Positions 42,287-52,086 of a DNA stretch of 64,000 nt are shown piece after piece. The notes under the pieces were generated by a model. That model was not told the DNA's origin and made no database searches. It worked only from the letters and a program-made list of their open reading frames with translations. Location of the stretch: positions 3,658,001 to 3,722,000 of the forward strand of contig NZ_CP077094.1 in the NCBI RefSeq assembly GCF_014269025.2, in the 5' to 3' direction. The DNA comes from Pseudomonas promysalinigenes (GTDB lineage Bacteria; Pseudomonadota; Gammaproteobacteria; Pseudomonadales; Pseudomonadaceae). Made by a program: the position numbers and the translations under genes. How positions within the stretch are numbered: the stretch's first letter is position 1; the number at the start of each line of letters is the position of its first letter.

Positions 42287-42316
42287 ATGGACCTGGCGGG
42301 GTTGTCAGGAGTTTCA
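42287..42316 (-). promoter_or_regulatory. Possible AlgU/sigma-E-type promoter of csbD
   Basis: On the minus strand TGAAACT (42316-42310) and GGTCCAT (42293-42287) are separated by 16 bases, compared with the sigma-E consensus GGAACTT-N16-GGTCAAA/TCTGA. A GACACG/CGTGTC stem (42261-42278) lies in the predicted leader. CsbD genes are typical stress-sigma targets; the match is partial. Confidence 0.3.
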
Positions 42317-42483
42317 AAGAATTTTCCCCGAACGAGCCAAACGGTAAACAGTGCGGGCGAATACCGCACCGAATCAGCCTCTGCGCACTGCGCTAGAGCT
42401 GGGCAGTGCCCTAGAATCACAGGTCAGGGCAACCCACGCCGGCTGCCTGCGCACAAGAACAACAGTTTTCGGACCCTCGCCCT

Positions 42484-43953
42484 ATGCGTTTGCTACCCCT
42501 GTTCGCGGCCATGTTGCCGTTGCTACCCATACCTGCCTTGGCCGACGCACCGGCCCGCGAAACCCTCGAAGTCACCCGCTATGCCGACGATGGTCAACCC
42601 GGCACTCTGCGCTGGGCCATCGAAACCAGCAACCAGAGCCCCGGCCAGTACCGTATCGCCATTGCCGCCGTGGGCAAGCCGCCGTATGTGATACGTCCCA
42701 GCCGAGCCTTGCCGGACATCAAAGGTCCGGTGCAGATCACCGGGTTGCCTTGGGCCCGAAACGGCCAGTTCATCGCTATCGACGGTTCGGGTTACATCAA
42801 GGACCAGGGCGTGCGTAGCTGCCCCGGCGCCCTGCCCGGCCAATTCGGCACGAACGTGCGCACCACTACCAACCCTGGCCTGGTGCTGCGCGATACGCAG
42901 GGGGTGCATATCAGTGGGCTGGAGGTGCGCAATTTCTGTATTGGCATTCTGGTCAATCGCGCCAGCGGCAATGTCATCGAAGACAACCGCATCGTCGCCA
43001 ACAAAGGTGGCGCCGGCATCATGCTGACCGGCGACGATGGCGCCGGTAACCCGACCGCCACCACCACAGTCAACAACAAAGTGCTACGCAACCAGTTGAT
43101 AGACAATGGCGATGGCCTGGAGCTGACCCGCGGCGCGGCGTTCAACCTGGTGGCCGATAACCTGTTCCGCTCTACACCGGCCAACCCCGAACCTTCCCAA
43201 GGCATCGAAATCCTGTTGGGCAACGACAACAGTGTGGTGCGTAACCGCTTCGAGAACTACTCAGACGGTTTGCAGATCAACTGGGGCAATCGCAACTACC
43301 TGGGCGCCAACACCTTCAGCGGCAACTCGATCGGCGTCAGCGTAACCGGCCAGGGCAACATCCTCGACGGCAACCTGATTTACGGCAACCGCATAGGTGT
43401 GGCGCTGCGCCCGGAGCCGCAAACCACTGCCAACCGCCTTACCGGCAACCGTATCTGGGGCAACAGCCAGGACATTCGCCGCTGCGAGGCCGGAGGCTCC
43501 TGCGTGCCGAACCAACGAACCGGCGCCATCGTCTTCGGTGTACCGGCCCAGGCCCATGCGCTGTATGTGGGTTCACGCGGGGTGGGTGCCGACCTGCCCA
43601 AGCAGGAACAGGCGGTCATCTGCGACGCCAAGGGCGCGCCTGAGCCTTGCCAACCGTTGCCCAACCACAATCAGCAGGCGCCTCGGTTGCTCGCGCTCAA
43701 CGGCAACGCGCTGCAGGGTGAGGTGCAAGGGCCCGCATCGAGCCTGCTGCGCATCGAGCTGTTCGGCAACGCTGATGCGGCTGCGACGGAAGCAGAGCAG
43801 TACCTGGGCGAGGTGCTGGTCAATAGCGATGCCAACGGCCAGGCGCAATTCACCCAGGTGCTGGAGAATGCCGCCGGTTTGAAGAGTTTCACCGCGACCG
43901 TGACGACGGCCGAGGGCGCCACTTCCGAGTTGAGCAGGCCTATCAGTCGATGA
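42484..43953 (+). CDS. Secreted right-handed beta-helix protein (NosD-like repeat)
   Basis: A 489-residue protein with a signal peptide (MRLLPLFAAMLPLLPIPALA) and a parallel beta-helix of about 300 residues built of repeated N-x-[IVL]-x-x-N turns (for example GNVIEDNRIVANKGGAGI, NRFENYSDGLQINWGNRN, GNILDGNLIYGNRIG). The fold is shared with pectate lyase-like and NosD/CASH-domain proteins that bind or cut carbohydrates. No catalytic set was recognised. It stands alone between csbD and a small protein gene, with a short C-terminal domain of beta character (about 380-489). Location is periplasmic or extracellular. Confidence 0.8.
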   Translation: MRLLPLFAAMLPLLPIPALADAPARETLEVTRYADDGQPGTLRWAIETSNQSPGQYRIAIAAVGKPPYVIRPSRALPDIKGPVQITGLPWARNGQFIAIDGSGYIKDQGVRSCPGALPGQFGTNVRTTTNPGLVLRDTQGVHISGLEVRNFCIGILVNRASGNVIEDNRIVANKGGAGIMLTGDDGAGNPTATTTVNNKVLRNQLIDNGDGLELTRGAAFNLVADNLFRSTPANPEPSQGIEILLGNDNSVVRNRFENYSDGLQINWGNRNYLGANTFSGNSIGVSVTGQGNILDGNLIYGNRIGVALRPEPQTTANRLTGNRIWGNSQDIRRCEAGGSCVPNQRTGAIVFGVPAQAHALYVGSRGVGADLPKQEQAVICDAKGAPEPCQPLPNHNQQAPRLLALNGNALQGEVQGPASSLLRIELFGNADAAATEAEQYLGEVLVNSDANGQAQFTQVLENAAGLKSFTATVTTAEGATSELSRPISR

Positions 43954-44097
43954 CCTTGGCGGCCGCTGCCCGGCCGACTTGGCTCGTGACCCTGGGGTGA
44001 TGACTGTGGCAGCGGCTTTGAGGTGTCAAACCTTGCCGCGCCCGGTGCCACCCCTCACAATGCAGCCCTAATCAAGCGTCACACCGCAGGAACCTGC

Positions 44098-44478
44098 ATG
44101 AAACTCGACAAACCCGCCGCCATCGCCCGCCGCAATCAGGCTTTGGCCAACCCGGTGCTGACCAGCGCCAACACCCTGTTCGCCATACTCGACCGCAAGC
44201 GCAACCTGTGGTGGTTCGAAGTGCCGGTGGCCCTACTGCGCAAAGGCCAACCCGACTGGGTGAACCTGTTGCTGCACACCCCGGAAAGCGACGAGCTGCA
44301 ACACCTCAAGGTGCCGACCAACTTCCTGCGTGCTCACCAAGAGCAAATGGAGGTGCGCAACCCCGGCAAGCGCCGTTCGACCATTAGCCTGGCCTTGAGC
44401 GCCGACCGCGACTCGCTGCTGCGCGACACCCGCCCCGGTGGTGAGCAGCTGGACTTCCGTACCTTCGTGCAGGGCTGA
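44098..44478 (+). CDS. Conserved hypothetical protein (126 aa)
   Basis: A 126-residue soluble protein, opening MKLDKPAAIARRNQALANPV, with the central hydrophobic segment NLWWFEVPVALLRKGQPDWVNLLLHTPESDELQHLKVP and a basic, Arg-rich end region NPGKRRSTISLALSADRDSLLRD (each shown only in part here by its first residues). No domain was recognised. AGGAAC precedes the ATG at 44098. Its stop codon abuts the stop of the convergent CvfB-like gene with no gap. Function unknown. Confidence 0.7.
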   Translation: MKLDKPAAIARRNQALANPVLTSANTLFAILDRKRNLWWFEVPVALLRKGQPDWVNLLLHTPESDELQHLKVPTNFLRAHQEQMEVRNPGKRRSTISLALSADRDSLLRDTRPGGEQLDFRTFVQG

Positions 44479-45315
44479 TCAGGCCTTTTCGATGCGATCG
44501 TCATGGATGACGATACGGCCTTGCTTGAACAAGCCACCAATGGCCTTCTTGAAGTTGCCTTTGCTGACGTTGAACATCTGACTGATCACCTCAGGGGCGC
44601 TTTTGTCGCTCACTGCCAGCACACCGCCCTGTGCCTCGACTTGCGCCATGATGCGTTCCTGCAGGTCGTCAGCCAGCGCCTTGCCGACCGGCTGCAGGCT
44701 CAGTGCAATCTTGCCGTCGTGGCGCACTTCTTTGATGTAACCGTCCACGTGCATGCCTGAGCGCAAGAACTTGAAGACCTCGTTCTTGTGAATCAGGCCC
44801 CAATGACGGTTGTTGATGATGGCCTTGAAGCCCATCGGCGTCTCGCCAGCTACCAGCAACTGCACGGGCTGGCCGACCTGGTAATCAGCGGGGCTAAGGT
44901 CCAGGTAGCGATCGAGCCGCGAGGTGGCGGTGATGCGCCGGGTCCGTTTGTCGAGGTAGGCATGCACCACGCAGTAGTCGCCGATCTTCAACTGACGGGA
45001 TTCTTCCGAATACGGCATCAGTAGGTCCTTGGACAGGCCCCAATCGAGGAAGATACCGGCCCCATTGATGTCCTTGACCTTGAGGCTGGCGAACTCCCCC
45101 ACCTGCACCTTGGGCTTTTCGGTGGTGGCGATCAGCTGGTCTTCGCTGTCCAGGTAGATGAACACGTTCAACCAGTCATCGACCTCGGTTTCGGCGTCCT
45201 TCGGGATGTACCGCCCAGGCAGAAGGATCTCGCCATCGGCGCCGCCGTCCAGGTACAGGCCGAATTCCACGTGCTTCACGATTTGCAAACTGTTGTAACG
45301 CCCAAGCAGAGCCAT
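44479..45315 (-). CDS. S1-domain RNA-binding protein, CvfB/YitL-like
   Basis: A 278-residue protein with three S1-type OB domains (about residues 1-65, 70-135, 145-215) and a C-terminal winged-helix-like part ending ISQMFNVSKGNFKKAIGGLFKQGRIVIHDD. The layout matches CvfB of staphylococci (S1 domains plus winged helix), an RNA-binding regulator. Motifs GIFLDWGLSKDLLMPYSEESRQLKIGDY represent the second S1 repeat. It is monocistronic, convergent with a hypothetical protein and divergent from a lipoprotein gene. Confidence 0.87.
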   Translation of the reverse strand: MALLGRYNSLQIVKHVEFGLYLDGGADGEILLPGRYIPKDAETEVDDWLNVFIYLDSEDQLIATTEKPKVQVGEFASLKVKDINGAGIFLDWGLSKDLLMPYSEESRQLKIGDYCVVHAYLDKRTRRITATSRLDRYLDLSPADYQVGQPVQLLVAGETPMGFKAIINNRHWGLIHKNEVFKFLRSGMHVDGYIKEVRHDGKIALSLQPVGKALADDLQERIMAQVEAQGGVLAVSDKSAPEVISQMFNVSKGNFKKAIGGLFKQGRIVIHDDRIEKA

Positions 45316-45446
45316 TTCCGATGTTCCTCAAGACTAGGCGGCTATTCTACACCGCAAGCCAGCGCACTGCCCGACCACTGATTGAGCGGAACCGCACGCT
45401 GGCACCCTGCGTCTACCCATAGCTCAGCCACTGCAAGGACCTGCAC

Positions 45447-46307
45447 ATGCCTGTACGCCTACCCATAGCCCTGCTCGTCGCCGCGGCCTGTGCATTGGCC
45501 CTGGCCGCCTGCAGCCGCATGGACCTCGCCTACCGCAACCTTGATCGTCTGGTACCTTGGTCACTCAACGACTACCTGGACATGAACCGCGAGCAGAAGA
45601 CGCTGCTCGACGAACGGTTACAAACGCACCTGGCCTGGCACTGCCAGACCCAGTTGCCTGGCTACCTCGACTGGCTTGATCGGGTGCGCGACATGGTCGC
45701 TAAAAACCAGGTGACAGACCTGGCCTTGCAGCAACGCACCGCTGAAGCGCGCCAGGCCATTGGCCGGGTCGCAGAAGAGATCACGCCATCGGCCACCGAA
45801 CTGCTACGTGGAATGACCAATGCGCAAGTGGCCGAGATGCGTAGCGCCTTTGCCGATGACATCCGCGAGCGGCAAAAAGAATATGTAGACACGCCCTTGA
45901 CCGAGCAGATCGCCAGCCGCAGCGAGCGCATGGAAAAACGCCTGAGCGGCTGGTTCGGCAAACTCAACGATGCCCAGCGCCAGCGGGTGTATGCATGGTC
46001 ACAAGCGTTGGGTGACCAGAACCGCCAGTGGATCGCCAACCGCCAGCACTGGCAGCAGCAACTGTTGCTGGCGATGAATCAGCGCAATGACGAAAGCTTC
46101 GAGCCCCGTCTTGCCACATTGCTACAACACAAAGAGAGCCTGTGGACGCCAGAGTACCGCGCGGCCTTCCACAATACCGAGCATCAGGCCCGCAGCCTGC
46201 TAGTCGACTTGCTGCAACTGAGCACGCCAACACAGCGCCAGTACCTGCAAGAGCGGCTGGCCAAAGTACGCACCAACTTCAGCGAACTGAAGTGCCTCAA
46301 AGGCTGA
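45447..46307 (+). CDS. DUF6279 lipoprotein
   Basis: A 286-residue lipoprotein: signal peptide with lipobox LALAAC (cysteine at about residue 22), then a helical domain MDLAYRNLDRLVPWSLNDYLDMNREQKTLLDERL and repeated amphipathic helices to the end. DUF6279 is a proteobacterial family without known activity; the domain is mainly helical and may act as a periplasmic scaffold. A GCAAGGA site precedes the ATG. It converges with aceK. Confidence 0.82.
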   Translation: MPVRLPIALLVAAACALALAACSRMDLAYRNLDRLVPWSLNDYLDMNREQKTLLDERLQTHLAWHCQTQLPGYLDWLDRVRDMVAKNQVTDLALQQRTAEARQAIGRVAEEITPSATELLRGMTNAQVAEMRSAFADDIRERQKEYVDTPLTEQIASRSERMEKRLSGWFGKLNDAQRQRVYAWSQALGDQNRQWIANRQHWQQQLLLAMNQRNDESFEPRLATLLQHKESLWTPEYRAAFHNTEHQARSLLVDLLQLSTPTQRQYLQERLAKVRTNFSELKCLKG

Positions 46308-46347
46308 ACCCATCAACAAGCCCTGGCCCCTGGCCCCTGGCGGGTTG

Positions 46348-48063
46348 TCAGCGCCCCTTGCGCCGATACGGGAACACGTCGATCACCTTGCCTTCACGAA
46401 TCGCCGCCTGCAGGCTCTTCCAGTAATCGGCGTCATACAATTCCCCATGCAGGCGGCTGAACAGTCGGCGCTGGCCCATATCGGCAAACAGGAACGGCGG
46501 AAATTCCTCGGGGAATACATCGTGGGGTCCAATCGAATACCACGGCTCGCCCGACATCTCATCTTCGGGGTAGCGCGGCGGCGGAATATGCCTGAAGTTC
46601 ACCTCGGTTAGAAAACTGATCTCGTCATAGTCGTAGAACACGACCCGCCCGTGGCGGGTCACGCCGAAGTTCTTCAGCAACATGTCCCCAGGGAATATAT
46701 TCGCCGCCGCCAGTTGCTTGATAGCCAGCCCATAGTCCTCCAAAGCCTCGAGCACCTGGGCTTCGCTGGCCTGTTCCAGATACAGGTTGAGCGGGGTCAT
46801 CCGCCGCTCGGTCCAACAATGGCGGACCAGTACCGTATCGCCCTCGATGGCTACGGTCGATGGCGCCACTTCCAACAGCTCGGCCAGGCACTCGGGTTCA
46901 AACTTGCTGCGGGGGAATCGGAAATCGGCAAACTCCTGGGTATCGGCCATACGCCCCACCCGGTCCACTTGTTTGACCAGGCGGTATTTGTCGATGACCG
47001 TGGCGCGGTCGACGGTCTTGGAGGGCGAAAAGCGGTCTTTGATGATCTTGAACACCGTATTGAAGCCCGGGAGGGTGAACACGCTCATGACCATACCGCG
47101 TACGCCCGGTGCCATGGTGAAACGGTCGTCACTGCTTGCCAGGTGGTTGATCAAGGCCCGGTAGAACTCTGACTTGCCCTGCTTGTAAAAACCAATTGAG
47201 GTGTAAAGCTCGGCAATATGCTTACCCGGCAGAATGCGCTTGAGAAAGTTGACGAACTCCGCTGGCACCGGCACGTCGGCCATGAAATATGAACGGGTGA
47301 ACGAAAAGATGATCGACACCTGCGCCTCGTCGGTAATCAAGCTATCGGCCTCTATACCATGGCCCTCTCGGTGTAGCAGCGCGATGACCAGCGGCCATTG
47401 CTCGTCAGCGTTGTACAGGCGCCCGACCAGGTAGGCACCCTTGTTGCGGTAAAGCACCGGCACGAAAAGCTCAAGGCTCAGCGTTGGGTCCTTGCACACC
47501 CAGTCCGGAAGGGTTTCGCGCAATTGCCCTTCCAGACGCGCGATGTCGCTTTCCAAGTCGCCGTAGGGCGTGTCGAACGGATAGTCGGCGAAAATCCGGC
47601 GCAGCAGGTTTTTGAGGCCCGCCCCGAGCGTGTAGGTACGGGTCTGGGCAGCCCGCTGGTGAGCGCGTAGCGATGGCCGAGTGGTGTGGATGAACATGCA
47701 GCCGTCACTGATCTGGTCATGGCTGAACAGGCTGCAGAACAGCGAGTTGTACCAGGTTTCCGCCAGCTCATCGTCCAGACGCGGGTCGATCAGGCGGATA
47801 TAGGCGCTTTTGACCAGTGGCCACTGCTCTACATCCAACAGCGCCTGTTCGTCGAAGCCGTCACGCAGCCAGGCGTTGACCTCGCCGACTTTTTGTTCAT
47901 AAAGGTTGATGCGCAGCGCCGCTGCACGCTGAATGTCCTGCCAGCGTGCCTGCTCGAAGCGCTCCCGAGCACCCAGGGTGATACGGCGAAAATGCTCGCG
48001 ATAGTCGTCAAAACCGTCAAGGATCATCCGCGCGATCTCGCCGGCCGGCCAATGCTGGGTCAT
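46348..48063 (-). CDS. aceK: Isocitrate dehydrogenase kinase/phosphatase
   Basis: A 571-residue AceK, the bifunctional enzyme that phosphorylates and dephosphorylates isocitrate dehydrogenase to divert carbon into the glyoxylate bypass. The unusual ATP-binding region near [14 protein letters not shown] and the catalytic part [34 protein letters not shown] are recognisable, and the size equals other AceK proteins (about 570). The ATG at 48063 ([20 protein letters not shown]) is used; an in-frame upstream start at 48210 is unlikely. In Enterobacteria it is part of aceBAK; here it is alone. Confidence 0.95.
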   Translation of the reverse strand: MTQHWPAGEIARMILDGFDDYREHFRRITLGARERFEQARWQDIQRAAALRINLYEQKVGEVNAWLRDGFDEQALLDVEQWPLVKSAYIRLIDPRLDDELAETWYNSLFCSLFSHDQISDGCMFIHTTRPSLRAHQRAAQTRTYTLGAGLKNLLRRIFADYPFDTPYGDLESDIARLEGQLRETLPDWVCKDPTLSLELFVPVLYRNKGAYLVGRLYNADEQWPLVIALLHREGHGIEADSLITDEAQVSIIFSFTRSYFMADVPVPAEFVNFLKRILPGKHIAELYTSIGFYKQGKSEFYRALINHLASSDDRFTMAPGVRGMVMSVFTLPGFNTVFKIIKDRFSPSKTVDRATVIDKYRLVKQVDRVGRMADTQEFADFRFPRSKFEPECLAELLEVAPSTVAIEGDTVLVRHCWTERRMTPLNLYLEQASEAQVLEALEDYGLAIKQLAAANIFPGDMLLKNFGVTRHGRVVFYDYDEISFLTEVNFRHIPPPRYPEDEMSGEPWYSIGPHDVFPEEFPPFLFADMGQRRLFSRLHGELYDADYWKSLQAAIREGKVIDVFPYRRKGR

Positions 48064-48104
48064 GGAATCAACCTCGGGGCTTGATGAGATAAAGAGCTTA
48101 GCCT

Positions 48105-48190
48105 GAACTGGCCGCCTGGCGGGCCAGCCTGCGTGCACGATGCCCACCGCAAAAAGCTCGTCGTGGGAGCGAGCTGGCCCGCGAACCTGC
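48105..48190. repeat. REP-like pair
   Basis: CTGGCCGCCTGGCGGGCCAG (48109-48128) forms one stem and GTGGGAGCGAGCTGGCCCGC (48163-48182) a REP-type second. They fill the gap between the divergent aceK and DMT transporter genes. Confidence 0.5.
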
Positions 48191-48276
48191 ACCAGAGATT
48201 CATAACGCAAGAAAGCACAAGATCACATGCGACGCCTGGCGTACACTCGCGCCCTGCCCTGTCCCCGGAGACCGTT

Positions 48277-49152
48277 GTGAGCCCCATCGCCCTAGCCCGC
48301 CTATTGACCCTTGCCGCTGTATGGGGGGCGAGCTTTCTGTTCATGCGTATCATCGCCCCGGAGTTGGGCACCATCCCTACCGCATTCTTTCGGGTTTCCA
48401 TCGCCTGCCTAGGTCTGATCGGTATTCTCAGCGTGGGCCGCATACCCTGGCATTTCAACGGTAAACTTGGCGCTTGCCTGGTGCTGGGCATGATCAACTC
48501 GGGCATCCCGGCCACCTTCTATTCAGTGGCCGCGCAGGTGCTACCGGCCGGTTATTCGGCGATTTTCAATGCCACCACCCCGCTGATGGGGGTACTGATA
48601 GGCGCGCTGTTCTTCCACGAGGCCATGACTTTGCCCAAGCTGGCAGGCATTTTCCTCGGCCTGTTCGGTGTCGGCATCCTCAGCGGTGCCGGCCCGGTGG
48701 CACTGGACATGGCGCTCTTGCAAGGTGCATTGGCGTGCCTGGCGGCCACTACCTGCTACGGCTTTGCCGGCTTTCTTGCACGGCGCTGGATCAGCGGCCT
48801 GGACAGCCGTCTGTCAGCCTTGGGCAGCATGCTAGGGGCCACCTTGCTGATGAGCCCGCTGTTCGCGTGGAGTGCCCTAACCCAACCACCTGCCAGCTGG
48901 GGCGGCTGGCAGGTATGGCTTTCCCTGCTGGGCTTGGGCCTGGTATGTACCGCCTTCGCCTACATCCTGTACTTCCGCCTGCTGGCTGAAATCGGCCCGG
49001 TCAAGGCCAGCACCGTGACCTTTTTGATCCCGGTGTTCGGCGTGGTGTGGGGGGCATGGCTGCTGGATGAGCCCGTCTCGATGGCGCATGCTTATGGCGG
49101 CGTGCTGATCGCCTTGGCGCTGTGGCTGGTGCTGCGCCCAGCGCGGTCCTGA
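48277..49152 (+). CDS. DMT-family transporter (EamA domains)
   Basis: A 291-residue EamA protein with ten helices in two halves, opening SPIALARLLTLAAVWGASFLFMRIIAPELG. A GTG at 48277 is used, with CCGGAG six bases upstream; the in-frame extension to 48133 carries no site. Divergent from aceK. The four-base gap to the DUF4265 gene (49157) indicates an operon. Substrate unknown. Confidence 0.82.
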   Translation: MSPIALARLLTLAAVWGASFLFMRIIAPELGTIPTAFFRVSIACLGLIGILSVGRIPWHFNGKLGACLVLGMINSGIPATFYSVAAQVLPAGYSAIFNATTPLMGVLIGALFFHEAMTLPKLAGIFLGLFGVGILSGAGPVALDMALLQGALACLAATTCYGFAGFLARRWISGLDSRLSALGSMLGATLLMSPLFAWSALTQPPASWGGWQVWLSLLGLGLVCTAFAYILYFRLLAEIGPVKASTVTFLIPVFGVVWGAWLLDEPVSMAHAYGGVLIALALWLVLRPARS

Positions 49153-49156
49153 GACG

Positions 49157-49624
49157 ATGCAGAGCATGAGCGATATTTACAGGAAGGTGCTGTTCCGCCT
49201 GGAGCAGGACGCCAATGGCTACCCACCCGCTTCGGTGGAGGGCTTGTGGACGCAGGCGACCCCTGACGGCTACCGGGTCGACAGCATCCCCTTTCATGTC
49301 TACGGCATCGCACCCGGCGACATCATTCGCATCCGCTCGGAGGACGAACAGGCCTGGTTCGACGCCTTGCAACACAGTGCCGGGGCGTCGGTATTTCGTG
49401 TGGTGGTCAAGCCACCAGAACCGCTGGAACAGGTGGTTGCGGCCATGCGCGAGTTCGGCTGCAACTGCGAGATGGAGAAGGCGGTCAGAATGCTGGCGGT
49501 GGAGCTGCCAGCAAGCCATTCGGCCGACACCCTGCTTTACTACCTGCTGACCCAGCGCGAGGCCGGGGTACTGGACTTCGAAGAAGGCGTATTGCGCCAC
49601 GCCATCCCCGAAGACCTGCGCTAG
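49157..49624 (+). CDS. DUF4265 protein
   Basis: A 155-residue soluble protein matching DUF4265 (PF14085): IYRKVLFRLEQDANGYPPASVEGLW and GYRVDSIPFHVYGIAPGDIIRI, which resemble the RNA-binding-like beta-barrel half of the family, followed by a ferredoxin-like half (FRVVVKPPEPLEQVVAAMREFGC). It may use an ATG at 49166 instead. It follows the EamA gene by four bases. No role is known. Confidence 0.78.
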   Translation: MQSMSDIYRKVLFRLEQDANGYPPASVEGLWTQATPDGYRVDSIPFHVYGIAPGDIIRIRSEDEQAWFDALQHSAGASVFRVVVKPPEPLEQVVAAMREFGCNCEMEKAVRMLAVELPASHSADTLLYYLLTQREAGVLDFEEGVLRHAIPEDLR

Positions 49625-49703
49625 CCATTACGCTTGTCCAAGCTGTAACGGTCGGGTCTTCAGTGATGAGTGAGTTTTGCGATGGGGTGATGGTTCGAGA
49701 GGC

Positions 49704-49735
49704 CGGCACTGGCTCTTTAAGGCTAAAGCCAGTCC
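49704..49735. repeat. Degenerate REP
   Basis: CACTGGCTCTTTAAGGCTAA then AGCCAGTCC: a REP-like hairpin (ACTGGCT/AGCCAGT) in the 250-base gap 49625-49872, which otherwise shows nothing. Confidence 0.45.
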
Positions 49736-49872
49736 AACCCTGTGCTTACACTGTCTTGTTGACCTGTGCAGCTCCCTTCACGCCTGAAGCACCTCCCACA
49801 GGTTAAAGCTTTCTCGAAGCTTGCCCAGGCGCGGTGAGAGCGGGTCTACCCAAGAACAGGTCGGCCCTGCAA

Positions 49873-50808
49873 TCAGAACAACCAGCGGTACAGCAAGTAA
49901 GCCACCACCACCGCCAGCACCGGGCGCAGAATGCGATAGGCCTTGGGGTTGGCGCGCTTGAACTGCTTCATGCGGGTGCTGATCTTGTTGCTGAAGCGCT
50001 TGCTCCAGGCATAGGCCTGGTTGATTCCGCCAACTCGCTCGTCATCGGTGTTCTGCGGCGCGGTAGCACGGCCGAGGAAAGCGCTGACCTTGCGGTTGAT
50101 GCGGGTCATCAATGGGCTGCTCAGCGGGCGCTCGATGTCGCAGAACAGAATCACCCGGGTTACGTCGGTTTCGTTCTTGACCCAGTGCACGTAGGTTTCG
50201 TCGAACATCACGTCTTCACCGTCACGCCAGGCGTATTCCTGGCCATCGACGTAGATGCGGCAGGCATCGGAGTTAGGTGTCGAAAGCCCCAGGTGGTAAC
50301 GCAACGAGCCAGCAAACGGGTCGCGGTGCGGGTTCAAGTGGCTGCCACCGGGCAGCAGGGCGAACATCGCCCCTTTCACATTGGGAATGCTGCTGACCAG
50401 TTCTACGGTTTTCGGGCACAAGGCTTCAGCCGACGGCAGCGGTTTGTCGTACCACTTCAGGTAAAAGCGCTTCCAGCCCTTTTTAAAGAACGAGCCAAAG
50501 CCTGCGTCATTGTCCTTCTCCGCTGCGCGGATATAGCCTTCGTCGAACAAACGCATGGCCTCTTCACGGATCACCTGCCAGTTATCTTTGAGCACATCCA
50601 GCTCAGGGAAACGTTGGCGGTCCAGATAGGGCTTGGACGGCACACCGGAGAACAGATACATCAGGCTGTTGTAAGGTGCGAACAACGCCGAATGGTTGAC
50701 GAACTGGCGCAACACCGGCAGGCGCGCCTTACCGCGCAGGTGCACATACAGCACACTGCCGACGAACACCAGCAGAACACCCGCCTTGGCGAGGAAGGAA
50801 AAGGTCAT
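49873..50808 (-). CDS. lpxO: Lipid A hydroxylase LpxO
   Basis: A 311-residue Fe(II)/2-oxoglutarate dioxygenase of the aspartyl/asparaginyl beta-hydroxylase type that hydroxylates the secondary acyl chain of lipid A at the inner membrane. Membrane helices sit at both ends (FLAKAGVLLVFVGSVLYVHL and ILRPVLAVVVAYLLYRWLF). The iron-binding His/Asp is in LNPHRDPFAGSLRYHLG and the second His in ETYVHWVKNETDVTRVI, followed by the Arg that holds 2-oxoglutarate. The size equals Pseudomonas LpxO proteins (about 300). Monocistronic. Confidence 0.88.
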   Translation of the reverse strand: MTFSFLAKAGVLLVFVGSVLYVHLRGKARLPVLRQFVNHSALFAPYNSLMYLFSGVPSKPYLDRQRFPELDVLKDNWQVIREEAMRLFDEGYIRAAEKDNDAGFGSFFKKGWKRFYLKWYDKPLPSAEALCPKTVELVSSIPNVKGAMFALLPGGSHLNPHRDPFAGSLRYHLGLSTPNSDACRIYVDGQEYAWRDGEDVMFDETYVHWVKNETDVTRVILFCDIERPLSSPLMTRINRKVSAFLGRATAPQNTDDERVGGINQAYAWSKRFSNKISTRMKQFKRANPKAYRILRPVLAVVVAYLLYRWLF

Positions 50809-50978
50809 GCAACACTCCTTGGACGGGACGCAGGCCAGCGCTGCCTGCCCCTGAAAATCATCCGGCCATCATAAACCCATCCCGCCCTGGTAAAAACCAC
50901 CAAGGCAGGATCTCACTCATGAAGATTGTGCAATGAACCCAGCCGCCAATAATTGCGCCGAATCAGCCTCAGCGCTGA

Positions 50979-51953
50979 TTACTGCTGGTTTTCCTGCTCG
51001 CTGAACAGATCACTGAACAGCATGCTCGACAGGTAGCGTTCGCCCGAGTCCGGCAGGATCACGACGATGGTCTTGCCCTGCATCTCCGGCTTTTCCGCCA
51101 GGCGCACTGCAGCCGCCATGGCGGCACCGCAGGAAATGCCGCACAGAATGCCTTCTTCTTGCATCAGGCGGATGGCCATGGCCTTGGCCTCATCGTCAGT
51201 GACCGTCTCGACCTGATCGACGATCGACAGGTCGAGGTTTTTCGGTACGAAGCCTGCGCCAATGCCTTGGATCTTGTGTGGGCTGGGTTGTAACGGCTCG
51301 CCGGCCAGGGTCTGGCTGATCAGTGGCGAGGCCACCGGCTCCACCGCCACCGACAGGATCGACTTGCCCTGGGTGTGTTTGATGTAGCGCGAAACCCCAG
51401 TTATCGTGCCGCCGGTGCCGACGCCGGCAACCAGTACATCGACCGCGCCGTCGGTATCGTTCCAGATCTCAGGCCCAGTGGTCTTTTCGTGGATCGCTGG
51501 GTTGGCCGGGTTCTCGAACTGCGCAGGCATGAAGTATTGGGCCGGGTCACTGGCCACGATTTCGTTGGCCTTTTCGATGGCGCCCTTCATGCCAAGCGCA
51601 GGCTCGGTGAGCACCAGGTCTGCCCCCAGTGCCTTGAGCACCTTGCGCCGTTCCAGGCTCATGGAGGCCGGCATGGTCAGCACCAACTTGTAACCACGAG
51701 CAGCGGCGACGAATGCCAGGCCAATGCCGGTATTACCCGAGGTGGGCTCTACGATGGTCATGCCCGGCTTGAGTTTGTCGTTGCTCTCGGCGTCCCAGAC
51801 CATGTTCGCGCCGATCCGGCACTTGACCGAGTAGCCTGGGTTGCGCCCTTCGATCTTGGCCAGGATCGTCACCCCACGGGGTGCGATGCGGTTGATCTGT
51901 ACCAGCGGCGTGTTGCCGATGGAATGGGCGTTGTCTGCGAAGATACGGCTCAT
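50979..51953 (-). CDS. cysK: Cysteine synthase A
   Basis: A 324-residue PLP enzyme, O-acetylserine sulfhydrylase. Lys44 in [11 protein letters not shown] holds PLP, with [12 protein letters not shown] binding substrate and GTGGTITG the phosphate. The ATG at 51953 gives [20 protein letters not shown]; an in-frame upstream start at 52061 is not used. It is divergent from the DUF748 gene. The cysK/DUF748/moxR/vwa order matches PA2709-PA2706 of P. aeruginosa as I recall it. Confidence 0.95.
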   Translation of the reverse strand: MSRIFADNAHSIGNTPLVQINRIAPRGVTILAKIEGRNPGYSVKCRIGANMVWDAESNDKLKPGMTIVEPTSGNTGIGLAFVAAARGYKLVLTMPASMSLERRKVLKALGADLVLTEPALGMKGAIEKANEIVASDPAQYFMPAQFENPANPAIHEKTTGPEIWNDTDGAVDVLVAGVGTGGTITGVSRYIKHTQGKSILSVAVEPVASPLISQTLAGEPLQPSPHKIQGIGAGFVPKNLDLSIVDQVETVTDDEAKAMAIRLMQEEGILCGISCGAAMAAAVRLAEKPEMQGKTIVVILPDSGERYLSSMLFSDLFSEQENQQ

Positions 51954-52086
51954 GGCAGGGTCCTTGAACATGAGAAACAACAGGAAGACCTCAAGGGTAA
52001 GCTTGCCCTGGTGGCCCGTAAAGCCTGTTCGAACTCCCTTGCAGTGCCTGAGGTCAACCAAACACCCAGCCTCGGAGAGCCTTGCG

